A DNA stretch of 64,000 nt from JAOZHU01 sp964632845 (GTDB taxonomy: Archaea; Thermoproteota; Bathyarchaeia; Bathyarchaeales; Bathycorpusculaceae), in contig CAZWDU010000009.1 in NCBI GenBank assembly GCA_964632845.1, forward strand, positions 1 through 64,000, read 5' to 3'. A model generated the notes under the pieces. It was not told where the DNA came from. It saw only the letters and a list, made by a program, of their open reading frames with translations, and did no database searches. The position numbers and the translations under genes are program-made. Below, one piece after another: positions 1 to 8,121 of this stretch (its first letter is position 1; each line of letters starts with the position of its first letter).

Positions 1-981
1 TGCGATGGCTGCACTGCTGATTGGCGGTTGGAAAAGCAGTAGCGTGAACAAGATACCTGCAGCGAAGTATAGCGGCGCCGCGGTGAACTCGTAAAGTTCT
101 GTCTGCGATGCAGCGTGACGCGTTATAATTGAAATGAAGGGCAAGTTTTTTCCTTCCATGCGCAACAGTTCGGACACAATATATACTATGCATATAACAC
201 AGGTAAGCAGCACAAAGGCAAAAACGCCTGTGAACATGCAGACGACTGGAACAAGAGCACCTGAAGCATGGATAATCTCTCGTAGTACGTCGTTCCGCGA
301 AGGCAAAACACGCTGCGGCGGCTGCCCATTCACAGCAGGCAAGATTTTGGACAGCCTACCTGTTACGACAGTGTCTGCTTTGAGACGTATCCTGAAGTCT
401 GGGTTATAGCCTACTTTGAGGGTTTCACGGAGGAAAATGGAAGCGTTGTTGCGGTCATCCGCCACTACAGCACACTCGCTTGGACTCAGCTTTTCAGCCG
501 CAAGTATTCGCGATAACACTTGAAGCTTGCCGTTTCGTTCTATAACGGTGCCGCGAATAACGCCTGTTAACACGTTCCCGTTCATGTCTAACTCAAAGCC
601 GAAGCCGAAATCTGCTCCAAGCTCAGCGGCTAAGCGCGTAATAATCACGGTTGGTATGCCTGAGCTTATTAACGCGGTTTTGCAGCCTTGCGCCTTAAGC
701 TGGCAAAACACATCCTCGGCATTGGGCATTAAAGGCAGTTTTTCAGCTATCTGCATGAGCTTTTCAAGTTCAACGCCGCGTAAACCGCCGAAAATGTGTT
801 TTAACGCTGACTCCAAAGAGATCGCGCGTACATTATAGAGGAAACCAAACAATAAAACCCGCATCAACTGCGAAATGCCTAGGCGTTTGCCGATTTCAAA
901 GAGGAACTGGTTCTTCGGAATCAGTACTCCTTCAACGTCGAAAACTACCAGTTTCAGCGTTTTACCCTGTGATACCGGCAT
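1..981 (-). CDS. HAD-family phosphatase fused to a membrane lipid-kinase-like domain (partial, runs off left edge)
   Basis: The gene starts at an ATG at 981 and stays open to base 1, so its C-terminus lies outside the window. The first ~215 residues form a HAD/SerB-like domain: an N-terminal VVFDVEGVL motif (Asp nucleophile, the usual second Asp replaced by Glu), an ISSG motif II and a VVADDRNN acidic motif. After this come hydrophobic segments (VCMFTGVFAFVLLTCVICIV), then RMEGKNLPFISIITR and EFTAAPLYFAAGI, a pattern I associate with the SEC59/VTE5 dolichol- and phytol-kinase group. The HAD assignment is strong; the membrane assignment is from remembered family features. A role in polyprenol or archaeal lipid phosphate metabolism is inference. 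The gene is divergent from the gene starting at 1124. Confidence 0.7.
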   Translation of the reverse strand, partial: MPVSQGKTLKLVVFDVEGVLIPKNQFLFEIGKRLGISQLMRVLLFGFLYNVRAISLESALKHIFGGLRGVELEKLMQIAEKLPLMPNAEDVFCQLKAQGCKTALISSGIPTVIITRLAAELGADFGFGFELDMNGNVLTGVIRGTVIERNGKLQVLSRILAAEKLSPSECAVVADDRNNASIFLRETLKVGYNPDFRIRLKADTVVTGRLSKILPAVNGQPPQRVLPSRNDVLREIIHASGALVPVVCMFTGVFAFVLLTCVICIVYIVSELLRMEGKNLPFISIITRHAASQTELYEFTAAPLYFAAGILFTLLLFQPPISSAAIA

Positions 982-1123
982 GTGCTCTCACTTTTAACCG
1001 TGGTTATCTCACTTCGATTGCTGGTGACATCTCCGCGAATGTATTATTGAACGCTATTGAAAAAAGATAAATACGCATATTAAATACCATCCCTTAGTAG
1101 AAACCAACTCAAGTGGTCACCTT

Positions 1124-1684
1124 ATGAAAATGAGAATTATTAAACTTCGTCCCGATTTTCTCATGAAAACACTTCGGGGAAAAACAACCGCTTTTGCTTC
1201 CAACCTCCCAGAGGACACTGAACTTTTAGACATAAAATACGACCTGTTTTCCAAACAAGTAACCGCTGTAATAAGAAGCGACGAATTTCAAGATGTTGCA
1301 GAATCGTACCCAATCCAAGAATTCGACGTTGTCTACGCACCAGAATTCAAACTAATGCTTGCGCCGAACTCGAGAGAACCTCAACCTCTGATAAACTCGA
1401 GAAATCCGCCTCAGCATAGGCTAAGCCCTGAACCTGAAATTCAGCCTCTGAAAGAATTACGGATTCAATCAAGCCAAGACACAAGCGACGTTGAAAAAGA
1501 GTTCAGTTCAGAGCAGCGCAAGCTGCTAAGTTTCACGGTAAAAGACGAGTACGTTATAGTGAAGCCAATTCAATTCTTGAAAGCTGAATGGAATGACATC
1601 AATGATGTTGTTACGAGTCTAGGAGGCAGATGGGTTAAAGGCGACATCGGCAGTTATTGGGCAATTCCCCGACAACTGAGTTAA
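1124..1684 (+). CDS. Conserved hypothetical protein, 186 aa
   Basis: I do not recognise this family. The N-terminal ~85 residues look like a compact alpha/beta domain (ends near VVYAPEFKLML). A Pro/Ser/Glu-rich linker follows (about residues 86-130). A C-terminal ~50-residue module reads KDEYVIVKPIQFL then LGGRWVKGDIGSYWAIP, and its Gly-Trp pattern looks like a small binding fold. There is no signal peptide or membrane segment. A second ATG two codons in is an alternative start. The upstream 140 bases contain a TATA-like ATATTAAATACC, so it is probably the first gene of its unit. The membrane protein gene downstream begins 119 bases after its stop. Confidence 0.6.
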   Translation: MKMRIIKLRPDFLMKTLRGKTTAFASNLPEDTELLDIKYDLFSKQVTAVIRSDEFQDVAESYPIQEFDVVYAPEFKLMLAPNSREPQPLINSRNPPQHRLSPEPEIQPLKELRIQSSQDTSDVEKEFSSEQRKLLSFTVKDEYVIVKPIQFLKAEWNDINDVVTSLGGRWVKGDIGSYWAIPRQLS

Positions 1685-1803
1685 CCTTTAGTGTTGAATT
1701 TAACACAGCGTTTTTTTATTCTATCTCCAAGCGTATCTACACCCCAAAGACAACTACACTTTTATTTGCTGACAGCAAATTATACAGCTGTGACAGAATA
1801 GTC

Positions 1804-2907
1804 ATGTATGAATTGGTGCTAGAAGCTCTTTCTGGGCTGTTAAAGGGTATAATCTCCGGGACTGTGGCTTTTTTCGCAGTTATGTTGTTATCCATTGTGT
1901 ACCGGTACTTCACAAACGAGAAATTATCCTCGTTCATAGGCATCGCCTTTGGACTGGGCTTTTGGGGTTTCTCAGGTGGACTACTAGCCATTTTGGAGAC
2001 ACCCACCGTTGGCGGTGCTTTAGAAATTGTGGCAGTGACAATCTTTGTTGTTTGGGGTGTTAACACTGGCGACAAAATAGCTGAGAAACTCCCGAAGAAA
2101 GGGATTTCTCTGATTGGTGCCATCCGAGGCGGAAAACCCGCGTACACCACGGTCAAACTGCCCAATGCTAGGTTAATATACGACATGGCTGCTAAACCGA
2201 GGGTTCCTGCATCCCTCAAACTCGAGTTATCAGAACGCGAATTCACTTTGCCTTCTGACCTTCCCCTCGAAGACGTTGCAAAGCGTGTAAAGAGGCGTTT
2301 GATTACCGATTGGGGCGTAGGCGATGTGGACCTTGAACTGGATCAAGACGGAAAAATCATTCACCTCGCCGTGTCCGCTAAGGAACAAGGCTTAAGCGTT
2401 TTGATACCTGACGGCAGCGTGGCTATACCCATAGAATGCATGGTTATTCCGTCTAATTTGGCTGCAGGTGACTTCGTGAAGATTTTCTTAGACAATCACG
2501 CAGTCCTTGAACGCGTTGAAGTAAAAGGCGTGGACGAAAACAAAAAAGTGGTCACCATTGTTACAAAGTTGAACGCGCTTGAAAAAATCCGAGGCAAAAC
2601 CGCAACTTTAGTAGTTGCTTTACCCTCTGCCACACCAGCGCATCCATCTATCAGCGTAGAACAAGAATCAGGCACGATTGAAGAATTCAAAATGTCAAGA
2701 ATTGTTAATTACCTTAAAAAAATCGGAGTCAACGATGATCTAGCTAAGAAAATTGTGGTGAAAGTCCAAGCTAAACTGGGTAAGATGGATCCTCCTGTTT
2801 CAACGAGGTTAATCAAGGCTGTAGTTGTTGAAGAATTGGAAAAGGAGAATCCAGAAGCGGCAAAAAACTTAAGGGCTAGACGACTTTGGAAGCAACAGCA
2901 GCAGTAA
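1804..2907 (+). CDS. Membrane protein with a soluble domain and ATP-cone-like C-terminus, 367 aa
   Basis: I chose the ATG at 1804 because it opens directly into membrane helices; the frame is open further upstream to 1657 but that would overlap the previous gene and add a sequence with no matching character. Residues ~8-110 hold three or four transmembrane helices. A soluble beta-rich region (~125-285) follows, rich in short strands such as LSVLIPDGSVAIPIE, which recalls TrkA-C-like regulatory folds. The last ~65 residues (KIGVNDDLAKKIVVKVQAKL then LIKAVVVEELEKENPEAAKN) resemble an ATP-cone. Together this suggests a membrane protein gated or regulated by a nucleotide. Function unknown. Confidence 0.6.
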   Translation: MYELVLEALSGLLKGIISGTVAFFAVMLLSIVYRYFTNEKLSSFIGIAFGLGFWGFSGGLLAILETPTVGGALEIVAVTIFVVWGVNTGDKIAEKLPKKGISLIGAIRGGKPAYTTVKLPNARLIYDMAAKPRVPASLKLELSEREFTLPSDLPLEDVAKRVKRRLITDWGVGDVDLELDQDGKIIHLAVSAKEQGLSVLIPDGSVAIPIECMVIPSNLAAGDFVKIFLDNHAVLERVEVKGVDENKKVVTIVTKLNALEKIRGKTATLVVALPSATPAHPSISVEQESGTIEEFKMSRIVNYLKKIGVNDDLAKKIVVKVQAKLGKMDPPVSTRLIKAVVVEELEKENPEAAKNLRARRLWKQQQQ

Positions 2908-2999
2908 ATGTGCATTTGTTCTAAGAATCAGGCACTAAAGAAGGGCAGAAACTACTTTTACCTAATTGCCCAATTCTAAAACGTGCTAAAGGCTTATTT

Positions 3000-4346
3000 T
3001 CAGCCCGTTTGTCCGCAAATGTACTTTTCGCTTTTGAGTTCCAGCGGGCAGCCTCCGCCGCAAACCTGCAGTTGCGTGCAGTCTTTGCATTTAGGCTCCG
3101 CGTAGGCTCTGCTTCGAAGCTGCTTTGCAAGCGGGTGGTTCCAGATTTTCGTCCACGGGTCAACCAGTATGTTGCCTAGGCTTTCGAAGTAGCTTTGGCA
3201 TGGGTAAACGTCTCCGTTTGGCGCAACGCACATGTTTATCATCGCTGCCGTGCAGGATTTGACGCCTAAGCCTAGCTGCACGGGGTCTAAGCGGCAGTAC
3301 TGCGTGGGCGTGTACCATAAGAATTTCAGGTTAAGCTGTTGAGCTTTGTCGCGGATTTCAGGCAGCAACTTGCACAGCGTTTCTATAGGTAAGGCGAATT
3401 CTTGGCTTACCGCGTTTGCTTTTCCCGAGTAGATGAGACTGTTGCACCCGAAAGCAGCGACGCCCAAAGCTTTAATGTAATCAATGGTCTTCAGGAATTC
3501 CTTAGCATTATGCGTGTTCAACGTTGTGTTCGTGGTCACGTAAATCTGCGATTTCACAGCGTTCCTTATTCCCGCCACGGTTTCGGTCCAGCTTCCCTTT
3601 GAAGCAGTTATTAAATCGTGGGTATCAGGCAAATGCGATTCAAGCGTTACTTGCACGAAGTCTAGGCCCGCTCTTTCAAGCTTTTTCACGTACGTTTTGT
3701 CTTTTAGTTTTCTGCCGTTGGTTATTAGTCCCGTGACCATGCCCTTGTTCTGTGCGTATTGCAGCAATTTCGGCAAGTCGTCGCGCATTGTGGGTTCGCC
3801 GCCTGTGAAGGTCACGATGAAAACGCCTATTTGGCTGAGTTTGTCGATTACTTCTTGCCACTGTTGCGTGTTCAACTCGGCAGTTTTGTGTGGTCCGCCT
3901 GCATAGCAGTGGATGCAGTTGTTGAGGCACTTGAACGTGAGCGCCACATCCATGCGTAACGGCGCAGAATACGCATAGCTGAATGGTTCTTCTTTTTCTA
4001 CGTCGAGGAATGAGACGGGGCAAATTTTCTCGGTGCCCGCCAGCGTGCTAACCGCGTAAACAAGTTTCTCGTAGTCTTCTTTTGCTTGGGCATTGTTCAC
4101 GCGGTACATGCGGCGAATCTGCTTCAGCACGGTGCTTTCAGGCATGCCCTGCATGAAATAATAAGCATAAGCCGTTGCTGTCGCGTTAAGGTGCAGCACG
4201 GTGTTCGCGTTTATCACCATGACGCCGCGTCCATCATTCTCGACGCGCAGTTGAAGTGCCATGCCCTTGAACTTGTCTTTTCCGCGGTACGTGTAACGCC
4301 CCTGAGGAACTGTGGTCGGGCGAAGGATTTTTCTTAGGAAGCTCAT
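3000..4346 (-). CDS. Radical SAM/SPASM domain maturase
   Basis: 448 aa. Residues ~25-120 look like a PqqD/RRE-type peptide-recognition domain. The radical SAM core follows with the [4Fe-4S] motif C-LNN-C-IH-C at C140, C144 and C147, a TFTGGEP motif and a TNGRKL segment. The C-terminal ~90 residues carry a SPASM-type cluster of cysteines (CVAPNGDVYPCQSY, CKDC, CGGGC) for auxiliary Fe-S clusters. Enzymes of this layout commonly modify ribosomal peptides or protein tails. The gene starts only 3 bases after the stop of the Cys-tailed DUF2207-like gene, so that protein is the obvious substrate candidate. The modification chemistry is unknown. Confidence 0.85.
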   Translation of the reverse strand: MSFLRKILRPTTVPQGRYTYRGKDKFKGMALQLRVENDGRGVMVINANTVLHLNATATAYAYYFMQGMPESTVLKQIRRMYRVNNAQAKEDYEKLVYAVSTLAGTEKICPVSFLDVEKEEPFSYAYSAPLRMDVALTFKCLNNCIHCYAGGPHKTAELNTQQWQEVIDKLSQIGVFIVTFTGGEPTMRDDLPKLLQYAQNKGMVTGLITNGRKLKDKTYVKKLERAGLDFVQVTLESHLPDTHDLITASKGSWTETVAGIRNAVKSQIYVTTNTTLNTHNAKEFLKTIDYIKALGVAAFGCNSLIYSGKANAVSQEFALPIETLCKLLPEIRDKAQQLNLKFLWYTPTQYCRLDPVQLGLGVKSCTAAMINMCVAPNGDVYPCQSYFESLGNILVDPWTKIWNHPLAKQLRSRAYAEPKCKDCTQLQVCGGGCPLELKSEKYICGQTG

Positions 4347-4349
4347 TTT

Positions 4350-5993
4350 TTAGCCTACACCTCCACCTGCACAGGCGCAAGCGCATGAAACGCAAGCGCA
4401 CGCGCAAGCACATGCATGGCAAGCGCAGACGCAGTCAGCTCCGTGGTGTGCGGGTTCATGTGAGGCTTTAGCGGCTGGTGGCGCGGGGAGGATGGCGTTG
4501 GCGAATTTTTCGATGTTGAGTACGATGTTGCTGGAGGTTTTTTCTACGGCTGTGGCGATATTGTTTGCGAAGTCTGCGCCGGGGATGCTTGGGGGCTTTG
4601 CCGCTTGAGTTGGCGTGTTGATGGGTGGTGTGTACGTGGGATGCGGATGGTAGTTGTGGTAGCCGTACCAGTACCAGAACCATAAGGGGCTTGGTTCGAA
4701 GGCGCGGTTTTGGAAAGCTGTTTCGGTGCGTACGCGGTAGTTCGGGTCAAGCAGGAGCCACAGCAGTTGCTCGTCGTAAGCTTTGGATGCCAAGTCTGGT
4801 GTGCCTGCTTTTTCTACTTGTGCCCAAGCTTTGCCTGCGATTTTCCTGTAGTAGTCGGTGGTGTCGCGTCGGCTGTATCCGCGTAGTTTCTGCTCCACGG
4901 TGTCTCTTAGGTACATTATGGTGTGTGCTAGTTTTTCTTCCTCTAGTGTTCCGTCGCTGCGTACGGCTTTGAGGAAGTCGATTTCATAATAGCGCAGTGG
5001 GTTGTCTGCAGTGCCTTTTTTGTCTTTGAATTCGGGCATTATTTGGAGTTTAAGCGCGGGGTTTGTTGTTTCTGCCCAGACTGCGCGTTTCTGGAGTAGG
5101 CTGTAGAGGATTTCCGTGACTATTTGCGTGGGTTTTATTTCAAGCAGGTATGATGCTTCGACTGCGGTTAAGCCGCGTCTTACGCCTAGGGTTTCCATGC
5201 TGAGCTTCGGGGAAGTGTACGGTTTTTTGCGGATGATAAAAATTGCGAAGCCGATTGCAGCTATGGCGAATACGACTCCGACGACTGCAAACACGTAGGT
5301 TCCGAAATCATCTCCAGTTGATGGTGGTGGTAGTTGCGGTGTGTAATCAGGCAAGTATTCTGCTGGGAACGATATGCCTATGGGGTACTGCTCGTTTGGC
5401 GAGAGGTTCTGTTTTTCCCAGTAGACCGTTAAGCTGCCCTCTTCATCTGCTGTGTTGTTCCAGTAAGCAGTTTGCGTGGTTTTCACTTCGTTTTTGGTGA
5501 CGTTTGGCGGCAGCACTATTTCTATGCGCAAGTCTTTGACTGTGGCGTCATACCATGACGGGGTAAACTGCATGCCTACGTTGCCTGGGTTTGTGGTGTC
5601 GTTGTAGATCATGTCTGCGACGTTTGTGGTTAAGCTGAATCCTATGGTTTCGGTAACTGCCATAGGCCAGTTGAAGTCCACTTGGACTTTGTAGTCGCTT
5701 CCAGAGCTTACGTCAGTTGCAGTTAACGTGTTGCTGTATGAGTCGACTGCTGTGCCTATTGTGAAGTCGCCTTTGGGTTGTCCGACGTACACGCGGGTTA
5801 TTGTGTCGCCAGAATCCAATGTTAAGCTTATGTCGTAGAACAGGTCGATGGTTCCGTCTTGGTTTATCCAGATTTTCACCCATTCATGTTCCAGATGATA
5901 AGTGCCTGTCCACGCTTGAACGGTGGCGCTTAGGCACATTGCAAAAATCAGCGTGAACGTGAATGCAACAAGTAAAACGCGTTTTTTTACCAT
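4350..5993 (-). CDS. DUF2207-like membrane protein with ten-cysteine C-terminal tail
   Basis: 547 aa. A signal peptide covers residues 1-27, followed by an extracytoplasmic beta-rich domain (~28-225), a Pro-rich hinge, one membrane helix (~231-254) and a cytoplasmic region (~255-440), as in DUF2207-type membrane proteins. A low-complexity linker (WFWYWYGYHNYHPHP, then Pro/Thr-rich) leads to a tail at ~520-547 with ten Cys, nearly all in alternating Cys-Ala (ACACACACVSCACACA), ending GGGVG. With this topology the tail lies in the cytoplasm, where the radical SAM enzyme encoded immediately downstream would act. Low-complexity Cys/Gly tails next to radical SAM genes are a known signature of modified tails; here that is inference. 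The start overlaps the previous gene by 7 bases. Confidence 0.8.
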   Translation of the reverse strand: MVKKRVLLVAFTFTLIFAMCLSATVQAWTGTYHLEHEWVKIWINQDGTIDLFYDISLTLDSGDTITRVYVGQPKGDFTIGTAVDSYSNTLTATDVSSGSDYKVQVDFNWPMAVTETIGFSLTTNVADMIYNDTTNPGNVGMQFTPSWYDATVKDLRIEIVLPPNVTKNEVKTTQTAYWNNTADEEGSLTVYWEKQNLSPNEQYPIGISFPAEYLPDYTPQLPPPSTGDDFGTYVFAVVGVVFAIAAIGFAIFIIRKKPYTSPKLSMETLGVRRGLTAVEASYLLEIKPTQIVTEILYSLLQKRAVWAETTNPALKLQIMPEFKDKKGTADNPLRYYEIDFLKAVRSDGTLEEEKLAHTIMYLRDTVEQKLRGYSRRDTTDYYRKIAGKAWAQVEKAGTPDLASKAYDEQLLWLLLDPNYRVRTETAFQNRAFEPSPLWFWYWYGYHNYHPHPTYTPPINTPTQAAKPPSIPGADFANNIATAVEKTSSNIVLNIEKFANAILPAPPAAKASHEPAHHGADCVCACHACACACACVSCACACAGGGVG

Positions 5994-6451
5994 TTTGGTT
6001 CCTCTGCTACTTCAAAAGTGTTGCCGCAGTAAGGGCACGTTGCGTAAGGCACGCCTGAAACAATCTTGATTTGGTTTGCGTCTACTGAGGCGGAGCAGTT
6101 GGGGCACTTTAACGCTGCGGCTTTCATCTGCCCCGAAAGCTCTAACTGGTGGATTACGGTTTTGGGTTTGCGCGTTGTGTAATAGGTTATTGCGATAAGT
6201 GCGATGCCGACGGCGAACAGCATTAGGCTAACGGTTAGCCTTGTGGTGGCTGCCGCTACCGACGCTGCCATGGCGAAGATTACCGCGAAAAAGAATAGAA
6301 CCGCCGCAGCAATGGCACTCAATACAGCTAAGAGTTTCATGGTTACGTCGTATATGGCAAGCAAGAATTTAACTTTACCCTTCAGATGCGGAAGCGCAAT
6401 TTGTGTATATGCGTCACTAGTGTGATACACGCAGTTAGTCAAAACTGCCAT
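5987..6451 (-). CDS. Small membrane protein with C-terminal zinc ribbon
   Basis: 154 aa from ATG 6451; an internal ATG at 6340 would give 117 aa. Two transmembrane helices (about residues 38-66 and 72-94) are followed by a zinc ribbon with CPNC and CPYC knuckles (~114-145). The start at 6451 is favoured because a TATA-like CTATATAAAG lies at 6495-6504 on this strand, which puts the expected transcript start ~20 bases upstream. It is the first gene of the three-gene operon with the Cys-tailed protein and the radical SAM enzyme. Its role is unknown; a partner or metal-handling role in that system is inference. Confidence 0.65.
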   Translation of the reverse strand: MAVLTNCVYHTSDAYTQIALPHLKGKVKFLLAIYDVTMKLLAVLSAIAAAVLFFFAVIFAMAASVAAATTRLTVSLMLFAVGIALIAITYYTTRKPKTVIHQLELSGQMKAAALKCPNCSASVDANQIKIVSGVPYATCPYCGNTFEVAEEPKW

Positions 6452-6485
6452 AGGTCAAGCTGACTGCAAGTTCTTCTCAGAGTAT

Positions 6486-6518
6486 GTATAGTCCCTTTAT
6501 ATAGAGGGGGTTATAGAC
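6486..6518 (-). promoter_or_regulatory. TATA promoter of the Cys-tail/radical SAM operon, variant of a recurrent element
   Basis: On the minus strand this reads CTATATAAAGGGACTATAC, a TATA box ~45 bases upstream of the ATG at 6451. It resembles the 19-bp element TATATAAAGAGGGGCTATA seen exactly at 15552, 53920 and 57803. Because the element is nearly symmetric, the plus strand also matches (TATAGAGGGGGTTATAGAC), so orientation is uncertain. Confidence 0.5.
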
Positions 6519-6542
6519 AAAAAATTACACAAATGTCAACCG

Positions 6543-7910
6543 CTAGCTTGGCAGCTTGTTTAGTTCAGTCATTTTCAGGTGTATTGCAGCTACTGTTGCA
6601 TTAACGTTTTCTTCTTTCACCACGATGATTATCTGCGAAGTGTGCGGCGCGAAAATGCCTCTTTTGATGTTGATGCCTTGGATAGCGCTGATGGCTGTTG
6701 AAGCTACGCCAGCTGAATCCTTCATCCTGTCGCCGATAAGCGTAACCACGCCTAAACCATACTCCACCCGCAAATCCTCATCAAACCCCTTCAGCTTCTC
6801 CTCGTTCTTCCGCAGAAAATCCGAATCCAAAAACAGAAAATCCCTAATGCGCTCACCAGTCTCCAACGTTTCAGCGCCCAAATCCATAAAATCATTCCGC
6901 TTCTCCCAAATCCGCAGCGAATCCTCCAACGACCTGCTCTTCTCATCACTCATCGACAAAATAGCACAACCAGCCTTGCCAGCTAAACACTTGACGATTT
7001 CCCTACCACTAGTTTCAGACTGAATAATGGAGTATTTCTCAGGTTCATCAATGGGCACAACACGCAAAGGCTGCAGAAACCGCCTAGCCAACGCAATCGC
7101 AGGACTCTGCAAAATCTTCATACCCATCATACTCGCCTTATGCGCCTCATTATACGTAAGCGCCTTCACATGCGTAGTTCGCTGTCCTTTCACAACTTTC
7201 GGGTCAGCACTCTGCACAGGCACATCCTTAAACAACAACGTCGCAGTCTGATAACGCGCCTTCAACAAACAAGCGGCAAACACGGCAGTTAAATCTGAAC
7301 CACCTCTACCTAAAACCGTTTCCAAACCATCTGCCGTCACGCCGAGAAAACCCGCCAGCAAAACCGTTTTACCCGCTTCCAACGGCTCAACCAACGCGTC
7401 AACCCGCTTCCTGCTCAACTCATAGCTTGGCGTAGCATCCTCAAAATTATCATCCGTAACCACAGGCCACTCAGAAACGGCAACACAGCAGGAACTGACA
7501 CCGCTGCTTTTCAAGACAAAATCCATCAACGCAGCCATTGCAAGTTCCCCGCCAAGCGTAAGCACTTTAGCTTTGACGTTGCCGCTGAACCGCTTATTAA
7601 CCCCACCAAGCGCTTCCAGCGTCTTCGCCTTATACCCTGCCAACGCAGCTAACGCTTGTCCCAAATATTCATCTTTCACATGGCGCTTAGCAATGTAATC
7701 ATAAATTTTGAAAACAGAGTCAACCGAAGCAGGAGTTGACTGCGCATACGATTCACCTATACGTATCAGCTCGTCTGTACAGCCAATAGGCGCCGAAAAC
7801 ACGGCAACAGGACCCATACCATCGCTTTCTTTAAGCTCCTTCATGCGCTGCAGAATCTTCGGAATGCCTTCGCCTTCCGCGTCCAGCAAACTGCCGCCGA
7901 ATTTCGCCAC
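6543..7910 (-). CDS. Aspartate kinase
   Basis: 455 aa, usual family length. It phosphorylates aspartate, the first step toward lysine, threonine, methionine and (in archaea) related products. Seen: N-terminal AKFGGSLL (the KFGGTS nucleotide motif), VFSAPIGCTDELI, a LGRGGSDLTA kinase signature near residue 195, and C-terminal ACT-domain sequence (GLGVVTLIGDRMKDSAGV, residues ~385-450), so allosteric feedback is likely. The start is a GTG at 7910; a GGAGGG lies ~20 bases upstream, rather far, and the frame continues upstream without another standard start. It ends ~90 bases from the operon promoter at 6486-6518 and is divergent from the glycosyltransferase gene at 8122. Confidence 0.9.
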   Translation of the reverse strand: MAKFGGSLLDAEGEGIPKILQRMKELKESDGMGPVAVFSAPIGCTDELIRIGESYAQSTPASVDSVFKIYDYIAKRHVKDEYLGQALAALAGYKAKTLEALGGVNKRFSGNVKAKVLTLGGELAMAALMDFVLKSSGVSSCCVAVSEWPVVTDDNFEDATPSYELSRKRVDALVEPLEAGKTVLLAGFLGVTADGLETVLGRGGSDLTAVFAACLLKARYQTATLLFKDVPVQSADPKVVKGQRTTHVKALTYNEAHKASMMGMKILQSPAIALARRFLQPLRVVPIDEPEKYSIIQSETSGREIVKCLAGKAGCAILSMSDEKSRSLEDSLRIWEKRNDFMDLGAETLETGERIRDFLFLDSDFLRKNEEKLKGFDEDLRVEYGLGVVTLIGDRMKDSAGVASTAISAIQGINIKRGIFAPHTSQIIIVVKEENVNATVAAIHLKMTELNKLPS

Positions 7911-8121
7911 CGAAAGTTTCTTCTTGAAAGTTAACCCTCCACACGAATATAGTTTTAGCAGATGAATTCTTGCTTTAATAATTTTCCCATTTTTGCAGGA
8001 AGCATACTCAAATGCCTTTACGCACCAACATTTTTACCACCAACTTTCGCATACCTATAAATTAATTCAGTACACTGCTATACACAGCAGACGTCAACAG
8101 CGAAAAAAATCGGGGAACACG

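Noticed and set aside
7993..8121. Extended N-terminus of the PIG-V-like protein
   Set aside because: The extension is not hydrophobic, and a TATA-like box lies within it; the TTG at 8122 has a purine-rich site before it.
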